From contig NZ_CP016757.1 in assembly GCF_001701045.1 (NCBI RefSeq), positions 1,977,501 through 2,041,500 on the forward strand: 64,000 bases of DNA, written 5' to 3'. Shown piece after piece: positions 42,259 to 51,740 of this stretch. Every line of letters starts with the position of its first letter. Within the stretch, counting starts at the first letter, position 1. The notes under the pieces are model-generated. The model worked only from the letters and a program-made list of their open reading frames with translations, was not told the origin of the DNA and made no database searches. The DNA comes from Cloacibacillus porcorum. Lineage in GTDB: Bacteria; Synergistota; Synergistia; Synergistales; Synergistaceae. The position numbers and the translations under genes are program-made.

Positions 42259-43605
42259 TTAAAGCTGTTTATTTGGGAAAAGTATTTTATTTTCACCGAT
42301 AAATTTTTCCAGAGCCTCAAGCGAACGGGCGGCATATGCCTCGCAGCGCTCGGTCCGCCTGCGTATTTTTTTACCAGGCAGGCGCGGAAAGATGCCGAGG
42401 TTGACGTTCATCGGCTGAAAACTCTCCGGCAGCGCCCCTCGCAGATAGTTGAGCAGCGAACCGACGGCGGTCTCCAGCGGAAAGTCGGCCATCGGCAGGC
42501 CGCTGACCTGCAGATAGGCAAATAGAGCCGCGGCAAGACCCATCGCCGTGCTCTCCATGTATCCCTCGACACCGGAGGCCTGTCCGGCGATGAAGAGCGC
42601 CTCGCGGCCGTTGAAACGCAGATAGGGATCGAGCACCTTTGGAGCGCAGACGAACAGGTTGCGGTGCATCACGCCCTTACGGACGAATTCCGCCTCCCGG
42701 AGCGCGGGGATGAGCCTAAAGACGCGCTCCTGTTCCCCCCACTTGAGGTTAGTCTGGAAACCGACGATGTTGAAGAGGCTGCCCTCCCCGTTGTCCTGAC
42801 GCAGCTGCACGACGGCGCATGGCTCTTTGCCGTCGTTGAACGCCTCGAAACCTACGGGGCGCAGAGGGCCGAAGAGCAGAGTCTTTTCGCCGCGCTTCGC
42901 TATGACCTCCACCGGCAGGCAGCCGTCGAAGTGGCGCATCTGCTCCTCCTCGAAGTCGTGGCGCGGCGCTGTCTCGGCGTTGACAAGTTCGTTCCAGAAG
43001 AGGTTATATTCTTCCTCGTTCATCGGGCAGTTTATGTAGTCCCCCTCCATGCCGTAGCGGTTGGCGCGGAAGGCCTTTGACATATCCACGGTGCTAACGT
43101 CGACGATCGGGGCGACGGCGTCGTAGAAATAGAGAAAATCCTCTCCTGTCAGCGCCGCAAGCGACTGCGCCATCGACGCGCTTGTGAGCGGCCCCGTGGC
43201 GATTATCGCCGGTTCCTCCGGTATCTCCGTCAGCTCTTCGCGTACAAGCTCAATATTAGGGTGGCTGGCGATGCTGTCATCGATCAGGCGCGCGAACACC
43301 TCGCGGTCGACGGCGAGCGCGTTGCCGGCAGGCACGCGGCTCGCCTCGGCGCAGCGCATGATGAGGCTGTCCATCCGTTTAAGTTCCGCCTTCAGTATCC
43401 CCGCGGGGGTCGTAAGTTTTTCCCCTCCCAGGGAATTACTGCATACGAGTTCACCGAGCATCGGCGTCTCATGCGCCGGCGTCATCTTCAGCGGACGCAT
43501 CTCGCAGAGGCGTACGCGCACGCCGCGCTCCGCCAGCTGCCAAGCGGCCTCCGAACCGGCAAGGCCGCCGCCGGCGACGGTGACCGTTTTACATGTCTGT
43601 GTCAT
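42259..43605 (-). CDS. trmFO: Folate-dependent tRNA (uracil-54-C5) methyltransferase TrmFO
   Basis: About 448 residues. It carries an N-terminal FAD-binding VTVAGGGLAGSEAAWQLAERG and the family motifs LCEMRP, CSNSLGGEKLTTPAGILKAEL and VGFQTNLKWGEQERVF. It methylates U54 of tRNA using methylene-tetrahydrofolate and FADH2. I chose ATG 43605 (GGTGGAG upstream), which overlaps the topA stop by 17 bases. It is the last gene of an eight-gene housekeeping operon. Confidence 0.94.
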   Translation of the reverse strand: MTQTCKTVTVAGGGLAGSEAAWQLAERGVRVRLCEMRPLKMTPAHETPMLGELVCSNSLGGEKLTTPAGILKAELKRMDSLIMRCAEASRVPAGNALAVDREVFARLIDDSIASHPNIELVREELTEIPEEPAIIATGPLTSASMAQSLAALTGEDFLYFYDAVAPIVDVSTVDMSKAFRANRYGMEGDYINCPMNEEEYNLFWNELVNAETAPRHDFEEEQMRHFDGCLPVEVIAKRGEKTLLFGPLRPVGFEAFNDGKEPCAVVQLRQDNGEGSLFNIVGFQTNLKWGEQERVFRLIPALREAEFVRKGVMHRNLFVCAPKVLDPYLRFNGREALFIAGQASGVEGYMESTAMGLAAALFAYLQVSGLPMADFPLETAVGSLLNYLRGALPESFQPMNVNLGIFPRLPGKKIRRRTERCEAYAARSLEALEKFIGENKILFPNKQL

Positions 43606-45847
43606 TCGGCTCCACCACCTGCGCCTCTTCTTCCGCGGCGCCCTCTTTGCCCGGCTTTTTCCACGATACGTAATCACAGTCGGGGTAGCGCTCGCAGCCA
43701 TAGAAGAAACGGCCCTTCATCTTGCCTTTGGTGGTCTTGCGGCGTATCAGCTCGCCCTGGCCGCATTTGGGGCATTTTATGCCGGTTGTCTTAACGATCT
43801 TCCTCGTATATTTGCATTCCGGGTAGCCTGTGCAGGCAATAAATTCTCCAAAACGCCCGCGCTTTACGATAAGCTCATGTCCGCATTCCGGACATTTTTC
43901 GCCGATCAGCTCAGGCTCCGGCCTCATGCTCTCGCCGTGCGCGGAGACCTCGTCGACGACCGGTTTGAAGCCCTTCCAGAAGTCGGCCATCAGCTTTTTC
44001 CACTCGATTTCACCGGATTCGATCTGGTCAAGCTCCTTCTCCATCGTCGCCGTGAATCCCTCGTTGACTATCGAGGAGAAGTACCTCACTAGGAAGTTGT
44101 TGACAAGCCGCCCAAGTTTCGTCGGTATCAGCTTTTTGTCCTCTTCGCCGCGGTCGACGTAGCCTCGCAGGGAGAGGGTGTCGATAATCGTCGCGTATGT
44201 CGAGGGACGTCCGATGCCCTTTTCTTCAAGCGCTTTGACAAGTCCGGCCTCGGTGTAGCGCGGCAGAGGCTGCGTAAACTTCTGTTCTTTGACGATCTTC
44301 TCTATCGCGAGCTCCTCGCCCTTCACCGCCGGCTCCATCGTAATGTCTTTGATGCCGAGCGGATAGACGCGCCCCCAGCCGTCAAATGTGGCGACGACGC
44401 CTGACTGCTTCATCTGATAGTCGGCGGAGGAACAGACAAGGTTTGTGCGCGCCACGACGGCGTCCCTCATCTGGCTTGCGATGAAGCGGCTCCAAATCAG
44501 CTCGTAGAGCCTGTACTGCTCCGGCGTAAGGTAATCTTTGATGGACTCCGGCGTAAGCATCGCGTCCGTCGCGCGTATCGCCTCGTGGGCGTCCTGCGCC
44601 TTGCCCTTGGGCATGTATTCGTTAGGCTTGTCCGGCAGGTAATTTCTGCCAAAGCTGTTCGCGATAAAGGCCCGCGAGGACTCAAGCGCCTCGGGCGCGA
44701 GCCGCAGGCTGTCGGTACGCATGTAGGTGATGAGCCCCGTGGGGCCGCGTCCCGGTATCTCTATACCCTCATAGAGGGCCTGCGCGATGCGCATGGTACG
44801 TTTCGGCGCGAAGCCGCAGCGGCGCGAGGCCTCCTGCTGCAGGGTACTGGTCTTGAAGGGCGGACTCGGCTGTTTTTTGCTCTCTTTGGTGCTGAAGTCG
44901 TCGACAGTCAGCCTGCCAGCGCGGATCTCGCCCTCTATTTTAAGCGCCTCTTCCTCGTTGTTTATCGTCAGAGGCTTATTTTTATATTTTTCGACGCGCA
45001 GTTTATAGCTTCTCTTTTTATCAAGGCTATTCGCGTCGACGTCCATGAGCCAGTATTCCTCCGGTATGAAGCGCTCGATCTCCTCTTCGCGCTCGCAGAC
45101 GATGCGCAGCGCCACGGACTGAACGCGTCCGGCGGAGAGTCCGCGCTGGACCTTGTACCAGAGCAAAGGGCTCAGCTCGTAGCCGACAAGGCGGTCAAGT
45201 ACGCGGCGCGCCTGCTGGGCCTCTACGAGTTCCATGTTTATCATGTCCGGCTCGGAGATGGCGCTCCTCACGCCGTGCTCCGTGATCTCGTGCATTCTTA
45301 TGCGGCACTGCTGCTGCGTATCGATGTCGAGCAGCGAGGCGAGGTGCCAGGCTATCGCCTCTCCCTCACGGTCGGGGTCGGAGGCGAGCAGCGTACGTTC
45401 GCTCGCGGCGGAGGCCCCCTTCAGCGTCTTTATAAGGTCCGCTTTGCCGCGCACCTGGATGTATTCCGGTTCAAAGTCGTGTTCGACGTCGATCGCGAGA
45501 CGGCCCTTCGGCAGATCCCGTACATGCCCGACGCTCGCAAGCACCTTGTAGCGGGTGCCAAGTATCTTTTCAAGCGTCTTGGCCTTCGCGGGAGACTCCA
45601 CGACCACAAGCGTCTTGCCGTCATACTGGGAAAATTTCTGGCTGCGGGTGGTTTTTGTAGCGCTCTTTTTCGCTGGGGCCTTCTTTTTCGTCGTCGTGCC
45701 GGCGCTAGCTTTAGCGGTCTTTGTCGTTTTAGCCGTTTTTTTCACAGTTTCAGCCTTAGCCGCCTTTTTGACGGAGGAGCTTTTGGCGCTCTTCTCAATC
45801 TCCTGCGGAACGGCCTCGTCCTGTTTTACGGTTTTTTTTGCAGCCAT
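43589..45847 (-). CDS. topA: DNA topoisomerase I with Lys-rich N-terminal extension
   Basis: About 752 residues. After a ~70-residue Lys/Ala/Thr-rich tail, the TOPRIM domain begins (LVVVESPAKAKTLEKILG), with SDPDREGEAIAWHL. The catalytic Tyr is in TGLITYMRTDSLRL. Two C-terminal zinc ribbons (CPECGHELIVKRGRFGEFIAC; CPKCGQGEL, then CERYPDCDY) complete it. It relaxes negative supercoils. Basic tails are usually C-terminal in actinobacterial TopA; an N-terminal one is unusual. ATG 45847 is preferred over GTG 45859. Confidence 0.95.
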   Translation of the reverse strand: MAAKKTVKQDEAVPQEIEKSAKSSSVKKAAKAETVKKTAKTTKTAKASAGTTTKKKAPAKKSATKTTRSQKFSQYDGKTLVVVESPAKAKTLEKILGTRYKVLASVGHVRDLPKGRLAIDVEHDFEPEYIQVRGKADLIKTLKGASAASERTLLASDPDREGEAIAWHLASLLDIDTQQQCRIRMHEITEHGVRSAISEPDMINMELVEAQQARRVLDRLVGYELSPLLWYKVQRGLSAGRVQSVALRIVCEREEEIERFIPEEYWLMDVDANSLDKKRSYKLRVEKYKNKPLTINNEEEALKIEGEIRAGRLTVDDFSTKESKKQPSPPFKTSTLQQEASRRCGFAPKRTMRIAQALYEGIEIPGRGPTGLITYMRTDSLRLAPEALESSRAFIANSFGRNYLPDKPNEYMPKGKAQDAHEAIRATDAMLTPESIKDYLTPEQYRLYELIWSRFIASQMRDAVVARTNLVCSSADYQMKQSGVVATFDGWGRVYPLGIKDITMEPAVKGEELAIEKIVKEQKFTQPLPRYTEAGLVKALEEKGIGRPSTYATIIDTLSLRGYVDRGEEDKKLIPTKLGRLVNNFLVRYFSSIVNEGFTATMEKELDQIESGEIEWKKLMADFWKGFKPVVDEVSAHGESMRPEPELIGEKCPECGHELIVKRGRFGEFIACTGYPECKYTRKIVKTTGIKCPKCGQGELIRRKTTKGKMKGRFFYGCERYPDCDYVSWKKPGKEGAAEEEAQVVEPNDTDM

Positions 45848-45866
45848 CGTTGCGGACACCTCTTTC

Positions 45867-46964
45867 TTACAAATTACTCTTTACGCTGTATCGTCCAGGT
45901 GCGGACATAAAAACGATCCCTTTTGCTGATAAAAGGGTTATATTTTTTAAAAGGTCAGCGGGGCTCATTTTAACGGTAAGAGATAGCTTGTCAATCGTCA
46001 TCGTCCCGTTTTCCGCGAGAGATTTAAAAATCAGTCCCTCTTCGGCGGATATTTCCATATTTTTTACGCCGCCGCGCTCCGCCGGGGCGGCGATATCAAC
46101 GCCGCAGGCGCTGAGAAAGACCTCCTCGGATATATAAGGATAGGCCCCGTCGTAAAGCAGGCGGTTCGTCCCCTCGGAATTGACTCCATATATCTGTCCG
46201 GGTACCGCCCAGACCTCGCGCCCAAGCTCAAGCGCGAGGCGCGCCGTAATCATCGAGCCGCTTTTAAGCGGCGCTTCGACCACGACGACCCTCTCGGAGA
46301 GCGCGGCTACGATCCGGTTGCGCTGCGGAAAGTGCCAGGGTTCGCCGCGTGAGCCGAGGGGAAACTCCGAGATCAGAGCGCCGCGCTCGGCGATCATCTC
46401 AAATAATTTCCTGTTGGTGACCGGATAGACAAGGTCCGCGCCGGTGCCGAGCACCGCGAAGGTCTCACCGCCGTTTTCGCAGCAGGCTCCCTGCGAGCAG
46501 CCGTCTACGCCCCAGGCGCCGCCGCTGATCAGTACGATGTCGTGTTCCGCGCAGGCGGCCCCGAGCCGTTTGGATACATCTCTGCCGTAGGCGCTCATGC
46601 GGCGGGTGCCGACGACGCCTATCTTTGTTTTATTGGGCAGTTTTTTCGCGTTTCCCCGCCAGTAAAGAACGAGCGGAGCGTCTTTCAAGTCAAACAGCTC
46701 CCGCGGGTAATCTTCGTCGTCCACCGTCAGCAGACGCACGCCAAGTTCGCCGGCGCGTTCAAGTTCACGCTCCGCCCAGCCGCCGTCGTTCGCGGCGCGT
46801 ATTTTCGCGAGCGTCTTTTCGCTGAACACCTCTTTCGCGGCGTCCGCCCCGGAGGGGCGCCACAGCTCGCGCGGCTCGAGACCGAACAGAAGGAACTTGG
46901 CAAGCGCCGTGGCGTTGGCGTTGACGCTGTTTAAGAGCAGCATCAGCTTCAGGCGGTCATCCAT
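45867..46964 (-). CDS. dprA: DNA-processing protein DprA
   Basis: A 365-residue DprA/Smf with an N-terminal helical region (about 1-75), a Rossmann-like core (KIGVVGTRRMSAYGRDVSKRL; ISGGAWGVDGCSQGAC; VLGTGADLVYP; GSRGEPWHFPQRNRIVAAL) and a C-terminal winged-helix domain (about 300-360). It protects incoming single-stranded DNA and loads RecA during transformation. With comM next to it, this suggests competence potential. Its start overlaps the comM stop by 16 bases. Confidence 0.94.
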   Translation of the reverse strand: MDDRLKLMLLLNSVNANATALAKFLLFGLEPRELWRPSGADAAKEVFSEKTLAKIRAANDGGWAERELERAGELGVRLLTVDDEDYPRELFDLKDAPLVLYWRGNAKKLPNKTKIGVVGTRRMSAYGRDVSKRLGAACAEHDIVLISGGAWGVDGCSQGACCENGGETFAVLGTGADLVYPVTNRKLFEMIAERGALISEFPLGSRGEPWHFPQRNRIVAALSERVVVVEAPLKSGSMITARLALELGREVWAVPGQIYGVNSEGTNRLLYDGAYPYISEEVFLSACGVDIAAPAERGGVKNMEISAEEGLIFKSLAENGTMTIDKLSLTVKMSPADLLKNITLLSAKGIVFMSAPGRYSVKSNL

Positions 46965-48463
46965 GAGGTAGCCTCCCCCTCGCGGTAGCTTATCGCCTCG
47001 GCGACGTGCTTTACCTCTATCTGAGGCGCGCCGTCAAGATCGGCGATCGTCCGCGATACGCGCAGCACGCGCGAAAGACCGCGCCCCGACAGCTTCACGC
47101 CTTTGAGCGCCTCAAGGATGAAGGCGCGGACGTCGGATCTCATCGAAGCGCTGCGCCGGAGAAATTTTTCCGGGATCTCCGAGTTGCACTGAAAACCGAA
47201 GCCCGACCAGCGTTCGGCCTGTATCCTGCGCGCTTCGGCGACACGCGCCCGCACCGTTTCGCTGCGCTCGCCGCAGCTCCCGCCGAGAGAGACAAGCTCC
47301 TCCGGGGTGAGGCGCGGCACCGCGACGTGCAGGTCGATCCTGTCCAATATCGGGCCGGATAATTTACGCCGGTAACGTTCCAGCGAGAAAGGAGTGCATA
47401 TACACTGCCTCTCGGAGTCCCCCGCGAAGCCGCAGGGACAGGGGTTGCAGGCCGCGACGACAAGCACCTTGGCGGGATAGACGACGCTCCCCGCCGCGCG
47501 GCTCACAGTTATCGAACCGTCCTCAAGCGGCTGGCGCAGAGCTTCTATCACATCGCGCTGAAATTCGGGAAATTCGTCGAGAAAGAGCACTCCGCGCGAG
47601 GCAAGGCTGATCTCTCCGGGACGCAGCGCGGAGCCGCCGCCGCAGATCGAGACGGCGCTCGCGGTATGGTGAACGGAGCGGAAGGGACGTTCGCGGCTTA
47701 GCTCCAGGTTAAGCCCGGCGGTGCTGCGCAGCAGCATGACCTCCATCATCTCCGCGTCGGAGAGAGGAGGCAGTATGCCCTTCAGCGCGCGGGCCAGCAG
47801 CGTCTTTCCCGAGCCGGGCGAGCCGATGAACAATATATTGTGATGGCCGGCGGCCGCGATCTCGAGCGCGCGTTTCGCGGCGATCTGCCCTTTGATGTCG
47901 GCAAAATCCGGGTCGGCGGGGGCCGCCGTATCCTCTATCTTACGGCCGCTTACCGGCGCGAGCTCCTTTTCTCCGCGCAGGTGCGCGATGATCTCCCGCA
48001 GATCATCCGCCGCGTAGGCGCGCACGCCCTCCACAAGCGAGACCTCGGCGGCGTTTTCCGCGGGGACGAAGAGCTCTATATTATTTTCCTTGGCAAAAAA
48101 GGCGGCGGGAACGGCCCCCCTGACGCCGCGGAGTCTTCCGTCAAGCGCCAGCTCGCCGATGAAGAGCGAGGGGCGCGGCACCGAGAGGTGACCGGCGGCC
48201 GAGGCCAGCGCGACGGCGATCGGCAGATCCAGCAGCGCCCCCTCTTTGGGGATGTCGGCGGGCGCGAGGTTTATTGAGACACGGCCGCGAATATTGACGC
48301 CGGCGGCGCGAAGCGCGGCGCGCACCCGTTCGCGCGCCTCCTTGACGGCGGTGTCCGCGAGGCCGACCACCGAAATCGAGAAGAGGCCTCCCGTTATGTC
48401 GACCTCCACCTCGACGGCGACGCCCTTCACCCCGCGCAGCGTGAGACCCGAGACGTTATTCAT
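46949..48463 (-). CDS. comM: ComM/YifB-family Mg-chelatase-like AAA+ ATPase
   Basis: A 504-residue AAA+ helicase. The N-terminal ChlI-like domain (VEVEVDITGGLFSISVVGLADTAVKE) is followed by Walker A FIGSPGSGKTLLAR, Walker B GVLFLDEFPEF, and a C-terminal zinc-finger-like insert (CNPCPCGFAGDSERQCIC). In Vibrio, ComM is a branch-migration helicase in natural transformation. It overlaps both yraN and dprA by a few bases. Confidence 0.93.
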   Translation of the reverse strand: MNNVSGLTLRGVKGVAVEVEVDITGGLFSISVVGLADTAVKEARERVRAALRAAGVNIRGRVSINLAPADIPKEGALLDLPIAVALASAAGHLSVPRPSLFIGELALDGRLRGVRGAVPAAFFAKENNIELFVPAENAAEVSLVEGVRAYAADDLREIIAHLRGEKELAPVSGRKIEDTAAPADPDFADIKGQIAAKRALEIAAAGHHNILFIGSPGSGKTLLARALKGILPPLSDAEMMEVMLLRSTAGLNLELSRERPFRSVHHTASAVSICGGGSALRPGEISLASRGVLFLDEFPEFQRDVIEALRQPLEDGSITVSRAAGSVVYPAKVLVVAACNPCPCGFAGDSERQCICTPFSLERYRRKLSGPILDRIDLHVAVPRLTPEELVSLGGSCGERSETVRARVAEARRIQAERWSGFGFQCNSEIPEKFLRRSASMRSDVRAFILEALKGVKLSGRGLSRVLRVSRTIADLDGAPQIEVKHVAEAISYREGEATSWMTA

Positions 48464-48915
48464 ACTATCGGCTCGGTGATGCCGCGGAGATGTTCTATCC
48501 GCGGTTCACTTCCGTCGGCAAGGATGACGGAGACAAGGTCTATACGCCAGAAGCCGTTGTAATTGCGCCCCTCAGTCCAGGCGCGTCCGGCAAATATAAG
48601 GTTGGCGAGTTTACGCGGGCCGACGCTCTCCTCGGGAGACATCAGGCTGTTATCGCCGCGTGTGCGCACCTCGGCAAAGACCAGCTCGTCCCCCTCTTTT
48701 GCGATGATGTCTATCTCGCAGCGCCCTATTCTTACATTTCTCTCAATTATTGTGATTCCCTGTGCGGTAAGATACCCGGCGGCAAGCTCCTCGCCCGCGC
48801 GCCCCTTAACGAGATGCGGCGCTTTGGGCGGCTCCGAATCCGAATGTTTCACGGACGGCGCGCCTCCGCGCCGCGCCTCAAGCTTCAGCGCGTATTCAAG
48901 AGAACGTTTCGTCAT
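48460..48915 (-). CDS. YraN family protein (UPF0102)
   Basis: About 151 residues with the endonuclease-like fold of UPF0102: KGRAGEELAAGYLTAQGITIIERNVRIG, CEIDIIAKEGDELVFAEVRTRG and GPRKLANLIFAGRAW. The E-x-D...E-x-K/R core is kept with Arg in the last position. Function is not established; it is often next to rnhB and comM. ATG 48915 is chosen; it overlaps the rnhB end by 20 bases. Confidence 0.88.
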   Translation of the reverse strand: MTKRSLEYALKLEARRGGAPSVKHSDSEPPKAPHLVKGRAGEELAAGYLTAQGITIIERNVRIGRCEIDIIAKEGDELVFAEVRTRGDNSLMSPEESVGPRKLANLIFAGRAWTEGRNYNGFWRIDLVSVILADGSEPRIEHLRGITEPIV

Positions 48916-49492
48916 CGTCGTCAAGCACTCCTCTGAATGAGAGTCTGTGTATCGGTGATGGCCCGTATTCCGCGATCAGGCTCTTATGAAGCGCGCTCGG
49001 ATAACCCTTGTGCTTCGCGAACGAATACTGCGGGTAGATGCGGTCCATGACCTCCATCACGCGGTCGCGCAGCACCTTCGCGACTATCGAGGCGGCGGCG
49101 ATCACGGGGACGCGGTCGTCGCCCTTGATCACAGGCTTCTGCGGCAGTCCGAGGCCGGGAATCGCCCTGTTGCCGTCCACAAGCACAAGCGACGGCGAAA
49201 GCGCCAGCTGTTCAACGGAGCGCTTCATACACCAAAGCGAGGCCTGAAGGATGTTTATTTTATCAATGCGCCGCGCACAGGCGGCCTGCGCGCGCCAGAT
49301 TATTCCGGCCTCGCAGATCTTATCAAAGAGCGCCTCGCGGCGCTTAGGAGTCAGTTTCTTTGAATCGCGCAGACCGGCTGAGAGCAGCCAGCCACGCTGT
49401 TCGGCGGTCAAAATCGCGGCGGCGGCGACCACCGGCCCCGCGAGAGGGCCGCGTCCGGCCTCGTCCGTACCGGCGATGATGAGGGCGGGCAC
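48896..49492 (-). CDS. rnhB: Ribonuclease HII
   Basis: About 198 residues, with the active-site GTDEAGRGPLAGPVVAAAAIL (two of the four acidic residues), DSKKLTPKRRE, LVDGNRAIPGL and VIAAASIVAKVLRDRVME. It removes ribonucleotides and RNA primers from DNA. GTG 49492 is chosen, with GGAGAG nine bases upstream overlapping the rbgA stop; a GTG at 49510 is an alternative. Confidence 0.93.
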   Translation of the reverse strand: MPALIIAGTDEAGRGPLAGPVVAAAAILTAEQRGWLLSAGLRDSKKLTPKRREALFDKICEAGIIWRAQAACARRIDKINILQASLWCMKRSVEQLALSPSLVLVDGNRAIPGLGLPQKPVIKGDDRVPVIAAASIVAKVLRDRVMEVMDRIYPQYSFAKHKGYPSALHKSLIAEYGPSPIHRLSFRGVLDDDDETFS

Positions 49493-49494
49493 GC

Positions 49495-50328
49495 CTAAAG
49501 GCTCTCCCACAACGGCGGGTCCTGCGGCCTTTCAAGGCTCATACGGCCGAGCTTGCCGGTCGCGAACGAGTCAATAAAAACCCGTCCCGCCGCCTCCATG
49601 TCAACGGCTCCGCCGGCTTTCAGCCTGCCCAGACGGCGGCCTATGCTTTCGAGAATCTCGTCCGCGGTGCCCTCGGGTTTAACGCCCCACGCCGCCTCCA
49701 CGCCGCGCCAGAGGTCTTTGTCTATCATAAATCTTATGCAGTCCTTCGCGTGCTCCTCAAGATTGCCGATCACCTGGCCGCGCGAAGAGCCGATCCACGA
49801 GATCAGCCGGTGGGCGCGCGCGTCGCCGTGCGGGTCAAGGATACCCGGCGAGTCCACAAGCAAAAAGCCCTGTCCCTTGAACCAGGATACGCCCTTCGTG
49901 ATCCCCGGTATGCCGCCGACGCGGGCCGCCTTGCGGCCGACGAGCTGGTTTATCAGCATCGACTTGCCTACGTTCGGAGTGCCGACCACCGCCATGCGCA
50001 GATCGCGGAAGGCGGGCTTCTTATCGGTCAGAACCTTTATTATGCGGCTCATGCCGCCCTTACGCAGGTCGAGAGGCCATGCCTGCAGCCCCTCGCGCTT
50101 TAAATGCTCCACCCAGAGCTTCGTCACCTTTTCGTCGGCGAGATCGGCCTTCGAGAGCACAACCATCGTTTCGATCTTCGGCGCGAAGAGCGAAAGCATC
50201 GGCGAGGAGGTAAGACGGGGCGCGCGCGCGTCGCGCACTTCTATCAGCAGGTCGATATTCGCGGCAAGCGCCTCAAGCTGGCGCCTGCCCTTCGCCATAT
50301 GTCCCGGATACCAGACGGTACGCGGCAT
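49495..50328 (-). CDS. rbgA: Ribosome biogenesis GTPase RbgA (YlqF)
   Basis: A 277-residue circularly permuted GTPase. The G4-type LSKADL (about 67) precedes G1 GTPNVGKSMLINQL (about 128) and G3 DSPGIL (about 177). The C-terminal region (TADEILESIGRRLG) binds RNA. In Bacillus it is essential for late 50S assembly (uL16 incorporation). The start is immediately after the lepB stop. Confidence 0.95.
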   Translation of the reverse strand: MPRTVWYPGHMAKGRRQLEALAANIDLLIEVRDARAPRLTSSPMLSLFAPKIETMVVLSKADLADEKVTKLWVEHLKREGLQAWPLDLRKGGMSRIIKVLTDKKPAFRDLRMAVVGTPNVGKSMLINQLVGRKAARVGGIPGITKGVSWFKGQGFLLVDSPGILDPHGDARAHRLISWIGSSRGQVIGNLEEHAKDCIRFMIDKDLWRGVEAAWGVKPEGTADEILESIGRRLGRLKAGGAVDMEAAGRVFIDSFATGKLGRMSLERPQDPPLWESL

Positions 50329-50844
50329 CTAGTCGAGAAGCCCTATCCGGTTCAGCGGCCAATAACGGAAGACCGCCGGACCACGCATAAAGTTGGCGGG
50401 GACAAAGCCCCAGAAACGTCCGTCCTGCGAGTTCGGCCTGTTGTCGCCGAGACAGAAATAACTATCCGGCGGCACGGTGACGGCGGCCATATTATAGGTA
50501 TCGGTATTCTTTACATAAGGCTCGAAGAGCTCCCTGTCATTCACATACACGGTGCCGTTCCTCATCTCCACCTTGTCACCCGGCAGCCCGATGATGCGTT
50601 TCACAAAATCGCGCCGCGGGTCCACGGGATACTTGAAGACGACGATATCGCCGCGTTTAGGCTCCACCTTTGGCAGGTGATACCAAAATTTCAGCACCAG
50701 TACACGGTCGCCGATCTCAAGCGTCGGAATCATAGAACCGCTCGGTATCCAAAAAGCCTGGATCACGAAGGTCCTCAGGATGAGGGCGAGCACTACCGCC
50801 CATAAAACAGTCTCTATCGTCTCACGCCACCAAGGTTTGGCCAT
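50329..50844 (-). CDS. lepB: Signal peptidase I
   Basis: A 171-residue membrane protease with one N-terminal TM (IETVLWAVVLALILRTFVIQ), nucleophile Ser in SGSMIPTLEIGD (about 36), and general base Lys in DFVKRIIGLPGDKVE (about 78). The C-terminal box FCLGDNRPNSQDGRFWGFV is intact. It cleaves Sec signal peptides. It heads the operon lepB-rbgA-rnhB-yraN-comM-dprA-topA-trmFO. Confidence 0.95.
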   Translation of the reverse strand: MAKPWWRETIETVLWAVVLALILRTFVIQAFWIPSGSMIPTLEIGDRVLVLKFWYHLPKVEPKRGDIVVFKYPVDPRRDFVKRIIGLPGDKVEMRNGTVYVNDRELFEPYVKNTDTYNMAAVTVPPDSYFCLGDNRPNSQDGRFWGFVPANFMRGPAVFRYWPLNRIGLLD

Positions 50845-50900
50845 TACACATTTACCTCCAAAATCTATTACGGATTACCATCTTGCATTATATTACAAAC

Positions 50901-51740
50901 TCAGCGCAGCGCCTCTGGCAGAATAGCTATCTCCGCGATCATCAGCGCGCCGCCCTCGAGCTTCGGGGAGATAAGATCGCTGCCGGAAAATTCAAGGCTC
51001 ACGCGGTTTACTCCGCCGGGATTTATCACCTCGACGCGCTCCCCCGTGATTCCCAGCAGCAGCCCCGCGATCGCGCTCGCCGTGGAACCGGTGCCGCAGG
51101 ATAGCGTCATATCCTCGACGCCGCGCTCATAGGTCATTACGTCAAGCACGCTTGTGCGCTCCAAACTTGGGACGGCAAAGTTTACGTTCGTCCCCTCGGG
51201 AAAGAGGTCGAGCCTGCTGCGGATCGCGCGCCCGACGGAGGCGTACCCCTCGAAGGAATGGCTGCGCTCTCTCTCGAAGATCACCGCGTGCGGCACGCCG
51301 ACGGTGAGAAAGGTATAGTTGAACTCGAAACCGTCAACCGCCGCGTGGGCGTCCACGACGGCATCCGAGACCGACACCGGCGCCAGGTCGAGCGTCACGC
51401 GCTCTCCGCAGACCACCGCGTGAACATTGCCGCCCAGCGTCTCAAAGGTCATATCCTTAGACCTCGCGATCCCCTTTTCAAAGGCAAAACGCGCGATACA
51501 GCGCGCGCCGTTCCCGCACATTTCGCCCTCCGAGCCGTCGCGGTTGAAGAGGCGCATCTTAAAATCAGCACTCTCCGAGGGCTCGGCGGCGAGGATTCCG
51601 TCCGCCCCGAGCGCCTCCCGGCGGCGGCAGGCCAGACGCGCGGCCGCAGCAAGCGCCGCTCCGTCAAGCGCCAGCGACATATTATCTATGACAAGAAAAT
51701 CATTGCCGTTTCCATTCATCTTAGAACAATTTATCATCAT
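50901..51740 (-). CDS. dapF: Diaminopimelate epimerase
   Basis: About 279 residues. Both catalytic cysteines are present, in GEMCGNGARCIARF and TLSCGTGSTASA, and the N-terminal KMNGNGNDFLVIDN is typical. It converts LL- to meso-diaminopimelate for lysine and peptidoglycan. ATG 51740 is chosen (AAGGGCAG upstream; ATG ATG pair); longer frames upstream lack family sequence. It lies between trpA and lepB with gaps of 57-147 bases, so it may have its own promoter. Confidence 0.94.
   Translation of the reverse strand: MMINCSKMNGNGNDFLVIDNMSLALDGAALAAAARLACRRREALGADGILAAEPSESADFKMRLFNRDGSEGEMCGNGARCIARFAFEKGIARSKDMTFETLGGNVHAVVCGERVTLDLAPVSVSDAVVDAHAAVDGFEFNYTFLTVGVPHAVIFERERSHSFEGYASVGRAIRSRLDLFPEGTNVNFAVPSLERTSVLDVMTYERGVEDMTLSCGTGSTASAIAGLLLGITGERVEVINPGGVNRVSLEFSGSDLISPKLEGGALMIAEIAILPEALR

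Noticed and set aside
44585-45910. 441-codon open frame on the plus strand
   Set aside because: It is antisense to topA over most of its length and encodes no recognisable motif.
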